Source: Bacteroidaceae bacterium
GTDB taxonomy: Bacteria > Bacteroidota > Bacteroidia > Bacteroidales > Bacteroidaceae
NCBI GenBank assembly: GCA_024699495.1
Contig: JAILPK010000013.1
Coordinates: forward strand, 1-54,323
Reading direction: 5' to 3'
DNA length: 54,323 bases
Part shown: positions 34,376-43,018 of the stretch, piece after piece
Layout: each line of letters opens with the position of its first letter
Numbering within the stretch: position 1 is the first letter of the stretch
Notes under the pieces: model-generated
Databases searched by the model: none
Told to the model about the DNA's origin: nothing
What the model saw: the letters and a program-made list of their open reading frames with translations, nothing else
Position numbers and translations under genes: made by a program

Positions 34376-36529
34376 TCAATCTCTGAATAGCTTTACACTT
34401 CGGCGCTGACCGCCTACAGTCCATGTTATAATGTACATACCGCGGGGCATCGGGGTTAAATCAGCTCCGTTGGCAGCACGGAAGGATGTTACACAGCGCC
34501 CGTCTGAGGCATAGACTTTGACATCGAAGGTGAGGTCAGAGGGGTTGTCACAGCCAAAATGCAGGCGATGGGCGTAAGGATTATATGCCAATGCATAATC
34601 GAAATTCTCTAGCGTTTCCAGAGATGAAGGTATTTGCGAAATGGAATCAAGTACTTCAATTGTCCATTTACGGTTGTTGGAAACCGAATTCCTGTCGTTG
34701 GTCGTGTAGCTGAGTACAGGTGTGGCATTGCCAGTCCCGCCGCCGCTAAGATTTGCCGTGTGCTTGGAATAGATGTTTATGAGATTGAATTCGTTGTCGT
34801 TTACTTTAGACAGATTCCATTGCTGTCTGGTGCTGGTGCTGTCCAAAGTTGCCAGGTCCAATTGGGTTCCTACATTGACCGTTTCGCCCACCTCTCCTTG
34901 TGTGGGGTCGTTCAACGCCATCCCGTTCAAACGGTTTACGATTACGAAATATCCGTTGGAAAGTTTATTTATACTCCACTGCTGATTCTCGCGCCCGTCT
35001 GTCAGTTCCCAACACTGCACTTTGTCTGTGGTTACATCGGCATCGAGAAGCGTTTTTGAACCCATGTTAGAAAAGCCATAGAACAAATTGGAGCGCGGTG
35101 AAAAGTCAGGAATTACAGGCTCCGGCTGAGGTTCAGGGTCCGGTTCGCCGACATCATATTTTTCAAATGTCTGGGAGAGAAACGGCAGGTGAGTGTTGAG
35201 ATATGTCTTAATTGCCTGAACATTAGCATCGTAAGTGCTGTAAAGTACGCGCTCGCGGCAGTATCTTGTCTGTAACCCCCAAACCGTATAGTTGTACTCC
35301 TGTGATTCGTTAAGCAGTTCCTCCAGACTATCTATCTTTGAATAAAGGTATGACTGTATGTCATTATCAATCAGCTCTTTATATCGGCGGTTGACAAGAT
35401 GGGCAAACCATGGGTCCTTCCACATTTGTTCCATCCACGGGCGGCAACCGTTAGAAACGCCATAGGCTGACTCTGCCATAAGCTGACGGCTTGTGTCATT
35501 TGTGCCGTTGCGGTCCGTTCGGTTGTCGTTGTTATATGCTATGTCATAATCCCAAAGCGGCCCCCAGAAGAGGTGCTGGTTATCTTGGTCCTTATAAAAA
35601 TATGTGGAAAAGAAGCCATCCACATTGCCGGAAATTTCTGTACAAATGTACCAATTTGCCAAGGAGGTAGAGTCCACTAATGGGCGGTAGCCAGAGGTGG
35701 CACTTGTGAAGTCTGAAGAATAAAGGCGGTTCTCAAATTCCTGCACATGGTTCTTGATATAGTTGTATTGCACCTGCTGTATCTCGTCTTCGTCAGGATA
35801 GTGTATGCGGATAGGGACATTATAATTGCCAGTGTAGAAGCCGTCGCCCGTAGTCTCCACCCATTGTCCCATGGTGTTGTCCCACTTATATCCGCTGGTA
35901 GTGAAATCCTTAAATCCGTCAACTTCAAGCAGATATCCGCCGGTTATGTTGCTCGTGTCTTTGAGTATCTCGTCCTGCTCTGTAATATTTACACGATGCG
36001 GACGGACATCAATTTGGTCTGAAATCTGATAGTTGCCGCGGAAGCTGCCGTTTATGGTTAAGTCAACGAACTTAGCTGCCGGATTGAATTTAAGTCCGGT
36101 TTTTTCGCCCAAAATGAAGGTGAGGGCATTACGCATCAGAGTCTTATCGAACTGGTTTGCCAACAGTGACCATTTTTTTGCCTTTGCATACCCCTTTCCA
36201 AGCAGTTTCTGTTTGGAAGCAAATTTTATACGATATGCATATTTGCCGTGAGCGTTGCTATAGGTGGAATTACCGCGGCAGCGGATTTCCAGACTGTCAT
36301 AATAGGTCACAGTGTTGTTCTCATCAACATAATACATTGAAGCCCACAGCTCTGTAGTCTTACTCGTCGGCATAGAAGAGTTGTAAGTATCGATATAGAC
36401 GTGGGGTAAATTGGACTTACGTATGTGTTCAGAGTCGTTGAGAATAATTTCCTGACCTCTCGTTGCCAAAGTGCAGAGAGTCAGAAGACTAAAGATTATA
36501 GTGTGTTTCATAGAGAATGAGGTATGCAT
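34376..36529 (-). CDS. Secreted CotH-family protein with ricin-like domain and T9SS tail
   Basis: 717 residues (711 if the ATG at 36511 is used; MKHTIIFSLLTLCTLATRGQ is a good signal peptide). The CotH kinase-like domain (about 30-440) has EIRCRGNSTYSNA, KKWSLLANQFDKTLMRNAL, VDLTINGSFRGNYQISDQID and WGPLWDYDIAYNND. CotH in spore formers is an atypical protein kinase; function in Bacteroidetes is unknown. Residues about 485-625 resemble a ricin-type beta-trefoil (two repeats of W.L...N..Y.I.N). The tail FDVKVYASDGRCV... PRGMYIITWTVGGQ resembles T9SS cargo. A second CotH gene lies at 43019. Confidence 0.8.
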   Translation of the reverse strand: MHTSFSMKHTIIFSLLTLCTLATRGQEIILNDSEHIRKSNLPHVYIDTYNSSMPTSKTTELWASMYYVDENNTVTYYDSLEIRCRGNSTYSNAHGKYAYRIKFASKQKLLGKGYAKAKKWSLLANQFDKTLMRNALTFILGEKTGLKFNPAAKFVDLTINGSFRGNYQISDQIDVRPHRVNITEQDEILKDTSNITGGYLLEVDGFKDFTTSGYKWDNTMGQWVETTGDGFYTGNYNVPIRIHYPDEDEIQQVQYNYIKNHVQEFENRLYSSDFTSATSGYRPLVDSTSLANWYICTEISGNVDGFFSTYFYKDQDNQHLFWGPLWDYDIAYNNDNRTDRNGTNDTSRQLMAESAYGVSNGCRPWMEQMWKDPWFAHLVNRRYKELIDNDIQSYLYSKIDSLEELLNESQEYNYTVWGLQTRYCRERVLYSTYDANVQAIKTYLNTHLPFLSQTFEKYDVGEPDPEPQPEPVIPDFSPRSNLFYGFSNMGSKTLLDADVTTDKVQCWELTDGRENQQWSINKLSNGYFVIVNRLNGMALNDPTQGEVGETVNVGTQLDLATLDSTSTRQQWNLSKVNDNEFNLINIYSKHTANLSGGGTGNATPVLSYTTNDRNSVSNNRKWTIEVLDSISQIPSSLETLENFDYALAYNPYAHRLHFGCDNPSDLTFDVKVYASDGRCVTSFRAANGADLTPMPRGMYIITWTVGGQRRSVKLFRD

Positions 36530-36544
36530 TGCTTAATGTGGCGG

Positions 36545-36575
36545 CAAAGGTAGGGCTTTTTTCGCGCATGCCAAA
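36545..36575 (-). promoter_or_regulatory. Promoter for the 34376-36529 CotH gene
   Basis: On the minus strand TTTG (plus 36572-36575), 19 bases, then TACCTTTG (plus 36545-36552). All consensus bases and the spacing match. It lies 16 bases before the ATG at 36529 and 34 before the one at 36511. Confidence 0.8.
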
Positions 36576-36592
36576 TTAAAAAGGCAAAAAAG

Positions 36593-36623
36593 TTGCATAA
36601 ACGCGACCCTTTGCGTATCTTTG
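36593..36623 (+). promoter_or_regulatory. Promoter for the DUF4494/yggS pair
   Basis: TTGC at 36593-36596, 19 bases, then TATCTTTG at 36616-36623. It sits divergently beside the CotH promoter. The leader to the ATG at 36702 is about 70 bases. Confidence 0.65.
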
Positions 36624-36644
36624 CGCGCCCAAAGGGCTAAAAAT

Positions 36645-36690
36645 GATTAAATAATTGCAAATAATAAGATTAAATAATTGCAAATAATAA
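36645..36690 (+). repeat. Perfect 2 x 23-bp direct repeat in a 5' leader
   Basis: GATTAAATAATTGCAAATAATAA occurs in parts at 36645-36667 and again immediately at 36668-36690, with no mismatch. It lies between the promoter -7 box and the ATG of the DUF4494 gene, so it is within the transcript leader. Confidence 0.9.
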
Positions 36691-36701
36691 ACATAAAAAA
36701 C

Positions 36702-37148
36702 ATGAACAACAAATGGTTTGAATGCAAGGTGCGGTATGACAAGACTATGGAAACTGGCTTGCTGAAGAAAGTAACCGAAAGTTATCTTGTTGAAGCGCTC
36801 AGCTTTACTGAGGCAGAGAAACGTTTCATAGAGGAAATCACCCCATATATTTCCGGCGAATATGAAGTCACGGATATCAAGAGGTCACGCTTGGCAGAAC
36901 TCTTTGAGAGCAGCGATGCAAGTGCCGACAGATGGTTCAAGGCCAAGCTTGCTTTCATCACTCTCGACGAGAAAAGCGGCGCTGAGAAGCGCACCAGCCA
37001 AAGCGTGATGATTCAAGCCACAGATTTCCGCGATTCCCTCAAGAATCTTGATAATGCCATGAAGGGTACCATGGGCGACTGGGTGATTGTAAGTATCGCC
37101 GAAACAATGATTATGGATGTGTTCCACTATGTGAAAAAAGAGAACTGA
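36702..37148 (+). CDS. DUF4494 domain protein
   Basis: 148 residues from the ATG at 36702. The longer frame from 36678 would begin inside the duplicated 23-bp repeat and adds no conserved residues. The sequence NNKWFECKVRYDKTMETGLLKKVTESYLVEALSFTEAE matches DUF4494, a cytoplasmic Bacteroidetes family of unknown function. A central charged region carries RWFKAKLAFITLDEKSGAEKRT. It precedes yggS by 26 bases on the same strand and probably shares its transcript. Confidence 0.85.
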   Translation: MNNKWFECKVRYDKTMETGLLKKVTESYLVEALSFTEAEKRFIEEITPYISGEYEVTDIKRSRLAELFESSDASADRWFKAKLAFITLDEKSGAEKRTSQSVMIQATDFRDSLKNLDNAMKGTMGDWVIVSIAETMIMDVFHYVKKEN

Positions 37149-37174
37149 CACACCTTTTCCGTTGATTGTAAACC

Positions 37175-37837
37175 ATGGATTATAAACAGAAAATTAAATC
37201 TATAACCGAAAAGTTGCCGGAGCGGACAAGGCTCGTCGCTGTATCTAAATACCATCCGTCCGAAGAAATTCAAAAAGCCTATGACGCCGGTTGCCGCATC
37301 TTCGGAGAGAGCCACGTGCAGGAAGTGAGGGAGAAACAACTGGTTCTCCCCGGTGATATCGAATGGCATTTCATCGGCCACCTACAGACCAACAAGGTTA
37401 AGTATATCGCCCCGTTTATCAGTATGATTCATGCCATTGATACTCCGCACTTGCTGCAGGAGGTAGAGAAACAGGCTTCAAAACACAACCGCACCATACC
37501 CTGTCTGCTACAGTTGCATGTGGCAAAGGAAGAGACAAAATTCGGATTTACTACAGAGGAATGCATGGATTTCCTACAAAAAGGCGAATGGATGCAAATG
37601 CCTCATGTGCGTATTTCCGGCATAATGTGCATGGCCACCAATACAGACAATGAGGATCAGATCAGAAGCGAGTTCCGCCTGGCTCACGAATTCTTCATGA
37701 AAGCCAAAGAAACTATTTTTCGGGATAAGGACTATTTCTGCGAATGCTCAATGGGGATGAGCAACGATTGGGAGATTGCTGTTGACGAAGGCTCAACTCT
37801 AATTCGGGTTGGGACAGCCATTTTTGGGCCGAGATAA
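37175..37837 (+). CDS. yggS: YggS/PLPBP-family pyridoxal phosphate homeostasis protein
   Basis: 220 residues. A PLP-binding alanine racemase-like barrel that controls vitamin B6 and amino acid balance without a known catalytic reaction. The PLP lysine is Lys25 in LVAVSKYH. Conserved FGESHVQEVREK, WHFIGHLQTNKVKYI, HAIDTPHL, SMGMSNDWEIAVDEGSTLIRVGTAIFG are all present. Length is normal for the family. It follows the DUF4494 gene by 26 bases. Confidence 0.95.
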   Translation: MDYKQKIKSITEKLPERTRLVAVSKYHPSEEIQKAYDAGCRIFGESHVQEVREKQLVLPGDIEWHFIGHLQTNKVKYIAPFISMIHAIDTPHLLQEVEKQASKHNRTIPCLLQLHVAKEETKFGFTTEECMDFLQKGEWMQMPHVRISGIMCMATNTDNEDQIRSEFRLAHEFFMKAKETIFRDKDYFCECSMGMSNDWEIAVDEGSTLIRVGTAIFGPR

Positions 37838-37934
37838 TGTTAAAGGAGTATAAAAAATAAGGTAAAACCGACATTTCGGTCAAATTTGTACCAAAATGGT
37901 GCACAAATAATTTGTCCATGTGCAAGTTTCAACG

Positions 37935-37942
37935 TACCTTTG
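37935..37942 (+). promoter_or_regulatory. -7 element for the ligase pair; decides the start
   Basis: TACCTTTG at 37935-37942, with TTTG 20 bases upstream (37911-37914). Since transcription should begin near 37949, the in-frame ATG at 37886 cannot be used and the ATG at 37970 is the best start. Base positions of the -33 box are approximate to one base. Confidence 0.65.
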
Positions 37943-37969
37943 CACACGAAAAAACAAATTGTGCAACAA

Positions 37970-39649
37970 ATGGATTCAATGTACAGCCCCTCTTTTAATG
38001 CCAGTCTTTGTCACAGCATACAAGAGTTTTGGAACAACGATGCCTTGTCTGATTATGGAACAAACACCTTCCAATATAAGGACATCGCGAGAATTATTGA
38101 GAAACTTCACATCATTTTTGAGGCCTCAGGCATAGAGCATGGAGACAAAGTCGCCATCTGCGGTAAGAACTCCGCCAGATGGGGAATAGCTTTTCTTGCG
38201 ACACTTACCTACGGCGCAGTGGCAGTTCCTATACTGCACGAGTTCCACCCTGAGCAGATTCATGATATCGTAAACCATTCTGAAGCCAAGCTCTTGTTTG
38301 TCGGTGACCAGGTATGGCCGAAACTCGACCCGGACAAGATGCCCATGCTTGAAGGTATCTTCGGCAATTCCGACGAAGAATACAAATTGCATGTCGGCCG
38401 TACAGATAAGGTAAGGTACGCGCGTGAAAACCTCAACCGTCTCTTTGGAGAGAAATTCCCAATGAATTTCCGTCGGCAACATATCTCTTACTATGAGGAC
38501 AAGCCCGATGAGATGGCTATTCTGAACTACACCTCTGGCACAACGTCCAACTCCAAGGGCGTAATGATTCCCTATCGGGCTATCTGGAGCAACTGTGAGT
38601 TTGCGTTCCAGGTGATGGGTGAACATGTAGGAACAGGCGCACGCGTGCTATCCATGCTACCTATGGCACACATGTACGGCATGGCTTTTGAGTTCATCTA
38701 TGAGATGATTTGTGGCGCCCACGTCTATTTCCTTACCAAGACACCCTCACCACAGATCCTGCTCAAGGCCTTCGCAGATATCAAACCGAATATCATCATT
38801 GCTGTACCTCTGATTATTGAAAAGATTGTACGTAAGGCTATCTTCCCGAAGATTCAGGCGCCGGCTATACGTTTAGCCCTTATGACGCCATTCCTGCGCG
38901 ATCGCGTTAAGGCAAACATACGCCGCAAGATGCAGACCGCATTTGGTGACAATTTCTATGAAATAATCGTTGGCGGCGCTGCAATTAACTATGATATTGA
39001 GACATTCCTCAAAGGAATCGGTTTCAATTACACCATCGGTTACGGTCTCACGGAGTGTGCTCCGATTCTTGCCTACGAAGACTGGAAACGATTTGTGCAG
39101 GGTTCATGCGGCAAGGTTGCCCCGCGCATGGAAGTAAAGATTGACAGTCCCGACCCGTATAAGATTCCAGGTGAGATTCTTGCCCGCGGCATGAATATTA
39201 TGCTGGGATATTACAAGAATGAAGAAGCGACCAAGGAAGCGATGCGCGGCGGTTGGTACCACACTGGCGACCTCGGTGTCATTGACCACGAAGGCAACAT
39301 CTTCATCAAGGGACGTTCGAAGAACATGCTTCTCGGAGCCAACGGGCAGAATATCTATCCTGAGGAAATCGAGGACAAACTGTCATCACTGCCGTATGTA
39401 AGCGAATGTGTTGTAATTCAGAAAAACGAGAAACTTTATGGTCTTGTTTATGCTGATCCGGACGATGTGCGCAAGGGGCATCTTACACAACAGCAACTGG
39501 AGGCACAGATGGAAAAGAACCGTCAGGACCTAAACATGATCATCCCTTCATACGCACGTCTTCATGCCATCAAACTGATGCCGGAAGAATTTGAGAAGAC
39601 ACCAAAGAAGAGCATCAAGCGCTACAAATACATGGATTATCCGGTTTAA
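37970..39649 (+). CDS. AMP-binding long-chain acyl-CoA ligase family, copy 1
   Basis: About 559 residues. It belongs to the adenylate-forming superfamily, likely activating a fatty or aromatic acid with ATP and CoA. Visible motifs are LNYTSGTTSNSKGVM (phosphate loop), MLPMAHMYGMAFEF, IVGGAAINYDIE, GYGLTECAPIL, YHTGDLGVIDHEGNIFIKGRSKNM and a C-terminal lysine motif KTPKKSIKRYKY. The Bacteroidetes ligase subgroup is shorter than FadD-type enzymes of other phyla. Substrate cannot be read. A near-paralog follows 10 bases later. Confidence 0.85.
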   Translation: MDSMYSPSFNASLCHSIQEFWNNDALSDYGTNTFQYKDIARIIEKLHIIFEASGIEHGDKVAICGKNSARWGIAFLATLTYGAVAVPILHEFHPEQIHDIVNHSEAKLLFVGDQVWPKLDPDKMPMLEGIFGNSDEEYKLHVGRTDKVRYARENLNRLFGEKFPMNFRRQHISYYEDKPDEMAILNYTSGTTSNSKGVMIPYRAIWSNCEFAFQVMGEHVGTGARVLSMLPMAHMYGMAFEFIYEMICGAHVYFLTKTPSPQILLKAFADIKPNIIIAVPLIIEKIVRKAIFPKIQAPAIRLALMTPFLRDRVKANIRRKMQTAFGDNFYEIIVGGAAINYDIETFLKGIGFNYTIGYGLTECAPILAYEDWKRFVQGSCGKVAPRMEVKIDSPDPYKIPGEILARGMNIMLGYYKNEEATKEAMRGGWYHTGDLGVIDHEGNIFIKGRSKNMLLGANGQNIYPEEIEDKLSSLPYVSECVVIQKNEKLYGLVYADPDDVRKGHLTQQQLEAQMEKNRQDLNMIIPSYARLHAIKLMPEEFEKTPKKSIKRYKYMDYPV

Positions 39650-39659
39650 AACTCAAGAA

Positions 39660-41330
39660 ATGATTCCAAATAGCTTTAATGCCTGGGTACAGGAGAGCAT
39701 ACAGAAATACTGGGATTTGCCAGCCCTTTCAGACTACGGGGTACAGACATTCCAATACAAGGATGTCGCACGAATAATCGAAAAACTGCACATCACCTTC
39801 GAAGCATCTGGTCTGAAGCCGGGTGACCGTGTCGCTATATGCGGACGCAATTCAGCCCGGTGGGGTATTGTGTTCTTTGCCACACTTACCTACGGCGCCG
39901 TGGCAGTACCTATTCTCCACGAATTCCTCCCCGAGCAGATCCATGATATAGTAAACCATTCTGAAGCCAAGCTCTTGTTTGTCGGCGATCAGGTATGGCC
40001 GAAACTTGACCCGGATAAGATGCCCAGACTGGAAGGTATCATTGGAAATTCCAACGATGAATACCGTTTATTCGTAGGCCGTACGGAGCAGGTCCGCTAT
40101 GCACGCGAAAATCTCAATAAACTCTTCGGAGAGAAATACCCTAAGAATTTCCGTCCGCAGCATCTGAATTATCATATGGAGAATCCGGATGACCTGGCAG
40201 TGCTCAACTACACCTCAGGTACCACCTCCAACTCCAAAGGGGTGATGATACCATACAGGGCCATTTGGAGCAATACCAAGTTCGCTGTTGAACGCATCGG
40301 CATTTACCTCAAGCCTGGAGATAAAACAATTTCCATGTTGCCGATGGCGCACATGTATGGCATGGCATTCGAATTCATTTTTGAGTTCCTCATTGGGGTG
40401 CATGTCAATTTCCTCGCAAAGACCCCTACCCCGTCCGTGCTGCTTACCACATTCTCCGAGGTACGTCCGCGTCTAATCATTGCCGTTCCGCTTATAATAG
40501 AGAAGATCGTGCGAAAAGCTGTTTTGCCTAAGCTGCAGACTCCAGCTTTGCGGATTGCACTTCATACTCCTCTTCTGCGTGATCGCGTCAAGGCTGAGAT
40601 ATGCCGCAAACTTCAGGATGCTTTTGGAGGTAATTTCTATGAAATCATTGTCGGAGGCGCTTCATTCAGCCAGGAGATAGAGTCTGTTCTGAAAGACATA
40701 AATTTCAAATACACGGTGGGCTACGGTACCACTGAGTGTGCCCCCTTACTCGCTTACGAAGACTGGGAACACTTCGCAAAAGGGTCATGCGGCAAGGCCG
40801 TTGACCGCATGGAACTGAAGATTGACAGTCCCGACCCGAAGAACATACCGGGTGAGATTCTTGCCCGCGGCATGAATGTGATGCTTGGATATTACAAGAA
40901 CCAGGAAGCCACCGACGAGACCTTACGCGACGGCTGGTACCACACTGGCGACTTGGCTGTCATAGACGATGAAGGAAACATCTTTATCAAGGGACGTTCG
41001 AAGAACATGCTTCTCGGAGCCAACGGGCAGAATATCTATCCTGAGGAAATCGAAGACAAGCTCGCCTCTCTTCCCTACGTTACCGAATGCGTTGTAATCC
41101 AGAAGGAAAACAATCTGTATGGCCTTGTTTATTCAGACCCGGAGGAAGTGAAACTCGGAGGGCTGACAGAAGCTATGTTGGAAGCACAGATGGAAAAAAA
41201 CCGCCAAGATCTGAATCAGGTAATCCCCTCTTATGCCCGCATTCATGGCATCAGACTTGTGCCGGAAGAGTTTGAAAAAACTCCGAAACGCAGCATAAAG
41301 CGCTACAAGTACAAATCTTATCCTGTGTAA
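39660..41330 (+). CDS. AMP-binding long-chain acyl-CoA ligase family, copy 2
   Basis: About 556 residues, closely similar to the gene just upstream over its entire length. It carries the same motifs: LNYTSGTTSNSKGVM, MLPMAHMYGMAFEF, IVGGASFSQEIE, GYGTTECAPLL, YHTGDLAVIDDEGN. Start ATG at 39660 lies 10 bases after the upstream TAA; a longer frame from 39591 would overlap the first gene and is rejected. It is cotranscribed with copy 1 by position. The divergence between the copies (for instance VMGEHVGTG versus RIGIYLKPG) suggests different substrate preference rather than redundancy. Confidence 0.85.
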   Translation: MIPNSFNAWVQESIQKYWDLPALSDYGVQTFQYKDVARIIEKLHITFEASGLKPGDRVAICGRNSARWGIVFFATLTYGAVAVPILHEFLPEQIHDIVNHSEAKLLFVGDQVWPKLDPDKMPRLEGIIGNSNDEYRLFVGRTEQVRYARENLNKLFGEKYPKNFRPQHLNYHMENPDDLAVLNYTSGTTSNSKGVMIPYRAIWSNTKFAVERIGIYLKPGDKTISMLPMAHMYGMAFEFIFEFLIGVHVNFLAKTPTPSVLLTTFSEVRPRLIIAVPLIIEKIVRKAVLPKLQTPALRIALHTPLLRDRVKAEICRKLQDAFGGNFYEIIVGGASFSQEIESVLKDINFKYTVGYGTTECAPLLAYEDWEHFAKGSCGKAVDRMELKIDSPDPKNIPGEILARGMNVMLGYYKNQEATDETLRDGWYHTGDLAVIDDEGNIFIKGRSKNMLLGANGQNIYPEEIEDKLASLPYVTECVVIQKENNLYGLVYSDPEEVKLGGLTEAMLEAQMEKNRQDLNQVIPSYARIHGIRLVPEEFEKTPKRSIKRYKYKSYPV

Positions 41331-41449
41331 ACAGTGTAAACCGCCATAGCGGCAAATCAACGACAGAGGCATTCCGTCGCTTAAAGCCTTAATAATAAAT
41401 GCAGGGACACATGCACTTTGCCTTTACCTCAAGCCTGAGCCGGAAACAT

Positions 41450-41517
41450 TCAGTTCTCGCCTATATTCAGTCTCGCCTATATTCACTTCTCGCCTATATT
41501 CACTTCTCGCCTATAGG
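41450..41517. repeat. Short tandem repeat, units of 16-17 bp
   Basis: TCTCGCCTATATTCA occurs three times and a shortened form TCTCGCCTATAGG once, spaced 16, 17 and 17 bases. It sits in the gap between the ligase pair and serB, which are convergent. Ahead of it, CCGCCATAGCGG near 41342 is a small palindrome possibly acting as a terminator of the ligase operon. Confidence 0.8.
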
Positions 41518-41556
41518 CCCTTGACTCAAGACTTTTGACCGGCACAAACCGCTTTA

Positions 41557-42780
41557 TCACATATGCAGATATGAATCCTTGAAGCCAAGGAAGTAGAGCA
41601 CGCCGTCGATTCCGATGGTGTTGATACTCTGCTTTGCATTGGCCACGACACGAGGTTTGGCGTGGAAGGCAATACCCAGTCCGGCCAGTGAAAGCATTGG
41701 TAAGTCGTTGGCTCCATCACCTACAGCAATCGTCTGCTCCAGATCCACCTTCTCCACTTGGGCAATAAGTCGCAGCAGTTCGGCCTTGCGCTTACCGTCA
41801 ACGATCTCACCGCAGTAATGTCCGGTCAGTCGGCCGTCCTCGCCCACTTCCAGTTCGTTGGCATAGACATAATCGATGCCGAATTTCCGCTGCAGATATT
41901 CACCGAAGAAGGTGAAGCCTCCGCTCAGGATGGCAATCTTATAACCATATCGTTTCAGAACCATCATCAGTCGGTCCACGCCTTCGGTTATAGGCAGATG
42001 TTCGGCGATGTCCTGCATGACGCTGATATCCAGTCCCTTCAGCAGAGCTACGCGTCGAGTGAAGCTCTCCCGGAAATCAATTTCACCCCTCATGGCACTC
42101 TCCGTGATTGCCCTCACCTCGGCCCCCACTCCATTACGTTCGGCCAGTTCGTCGATACATTCCGTCTGGATTAGTGTAGAGTCCATATCGAAGCAGATGA
42201 GGCGGCGCATACGGCGGTACATGTCATCCTTCTGATATGAGCAGTCCATCTCCATATCCGACGAGAGTGACATCAGCTGTTCGTGCAGTTCTGCCTTGTC
42301 GCGGGGCGTGCCTCGAACGGAAAACTCTATGCATGCCTTTGCAGACTCTCTGTCCTCGTGCAGAGGCGGACGCCCAGTAAGCCGACGTATGGAGTCGATA
42401 TTCAGTCCCTGGTCGGCGATTATTTTGGTCACAGCTCCTATCTGGCTGGCTGCAAGCCGTCGGCCCAGCACGGTGAGTATGGAGCGGTTCTTGCCCTGAC
42501 GTCCCACCCATGCGTTATATTCTTCCACGCTGACCGGAGCGAAATGCACGGTAACACCCAGTTCAGAAGCCTTGAACAGCACATGCTTCATCACACTTCC
42601 GCTATTCTCCTCACTTACATAAATCATGATTCCCAATGAAAGGGTATTATGAATATCAGCCTGACCTATGTCCATGATGTCCGCTTCGTAGCGGGAAAGA
42701 ATTTCCATAAAGCTGGCAGTGAGGCCCGGTCGGTCCTCGCCTGTGATGCGTAATAATATCAATTCTTTATTCTGTTCCAT
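41557..42780 (-). CDS. serB: Phosphoserine phosphatase with N-terminal ACT domains
   Basis: 407 residues from ATG 42780. It removes phosphate from phosphoserine in the last step of serine synthesis. Two ACT-like regions (ILLRITGEDRPGLTASFMEIL, and VTVLGRRLAASQIGAVTKIIADQGL) occupy about 1-180. The HAD domain has ICFDMDSTLIQTE with nucleophile Asp, AILSGGFTFF, and AVGDGANDLPMLS. The longer start at 42810 coincides with the -7 box and is rejected. It stands alone with its own promoter. Confidence 0.93.
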   Translation of the reverse strand: MEQNKELILLRITGEDRPGLTASFMEILSRYEADIMDIGQADIHNTLSLGIMIYVSEENSGSVMKHVLFKASELGVTVHFAPVSVEEYNAWVGRQGKNRSILTVLGRRLAASQIGAVTKIIADQGLNIDSIRRLTGRPPLHEDRESAKACIEFSVRGTPRDKAELHEQLMSLSSDMEMDCSYQKDDMYRRMRRLICFDMDSTLIQTECIDELAERNGVGAEVRAITESAMRGEIDFRESFTRRVALLKGLDISVMQDIAEHLPITEGVDRLMMVLKRYGYKIAILSGGFTFFGEYLQRKFGIDYVYANELEVGEDGRLTGHYCGEIVDGKRKAELLRLIAQVEKVDLEQTIAVGDGANDLPMLSLAGLGIAFHAKPRVVANAKQSINTIGIDGVLYFLGFKDSYLHM

Positions 42781-42807
42781 ATTATTTCGATTTGCTTTTT
42801 TCAATGG

Positions 42808-42815
42808 CAAAGATA
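42808..42815 (-). promoter_or_regulatory. -7 element for serB; rules out the longer start
   Basis: Plus-strand CAAAGATA is TATCTTTG on the minus strand, a perfect TAnnTTTG box 28 bases before the ATG at 42780. The frame's earlier ATG at 42810 overlaps it. Confidence 0.6.
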
Positions 42816-42873
42816 CAAAATAATTCTTTACCGGTTACAAAATATTGAAAATTATGAATTTGAATTATGAATC

Positions 42874-43018
42874 TTACTCATATATTCCATTGTTATAGTC
42901 GTTCTGATACTGAACACAGGTCTTTCCCGTGGCCTTTTTGAAGAAACGCATGAGATGACTTGGCTCAGAGAAGTTGAAATCGTATGCAATCTGGCTCTGC
43001 GACTCCTGCGGCATCTCC
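42874..43018 (-). pseudogene. C-terminal fragment of an AraC-family regulator
   Basis: Starting next to the stop of the CotH gene and reading to a TAA at 42874, the minus strand encodes MPQESQSQIAYDFNFSEPSH followed by LMRFFKKATGKTCVQYQND. This is the second helix-turn-helix of AraC regulators (consensus IAYxxGFxxxSHFxRxFKKxxGxTPxxYR) and a natural terminus. No upstream AraC sequence exists; the cotH coding region takes its place and ends at 43019, one base before. This looks like a gene cut by recombination. Too short to function. Confidence 0.8.

Noticed and set aside
37886..37969. Earlier start of ligase copy 1
   Set aside because: It lies upstream of the -7 box at 37935-37942, so would not be in the transcript.
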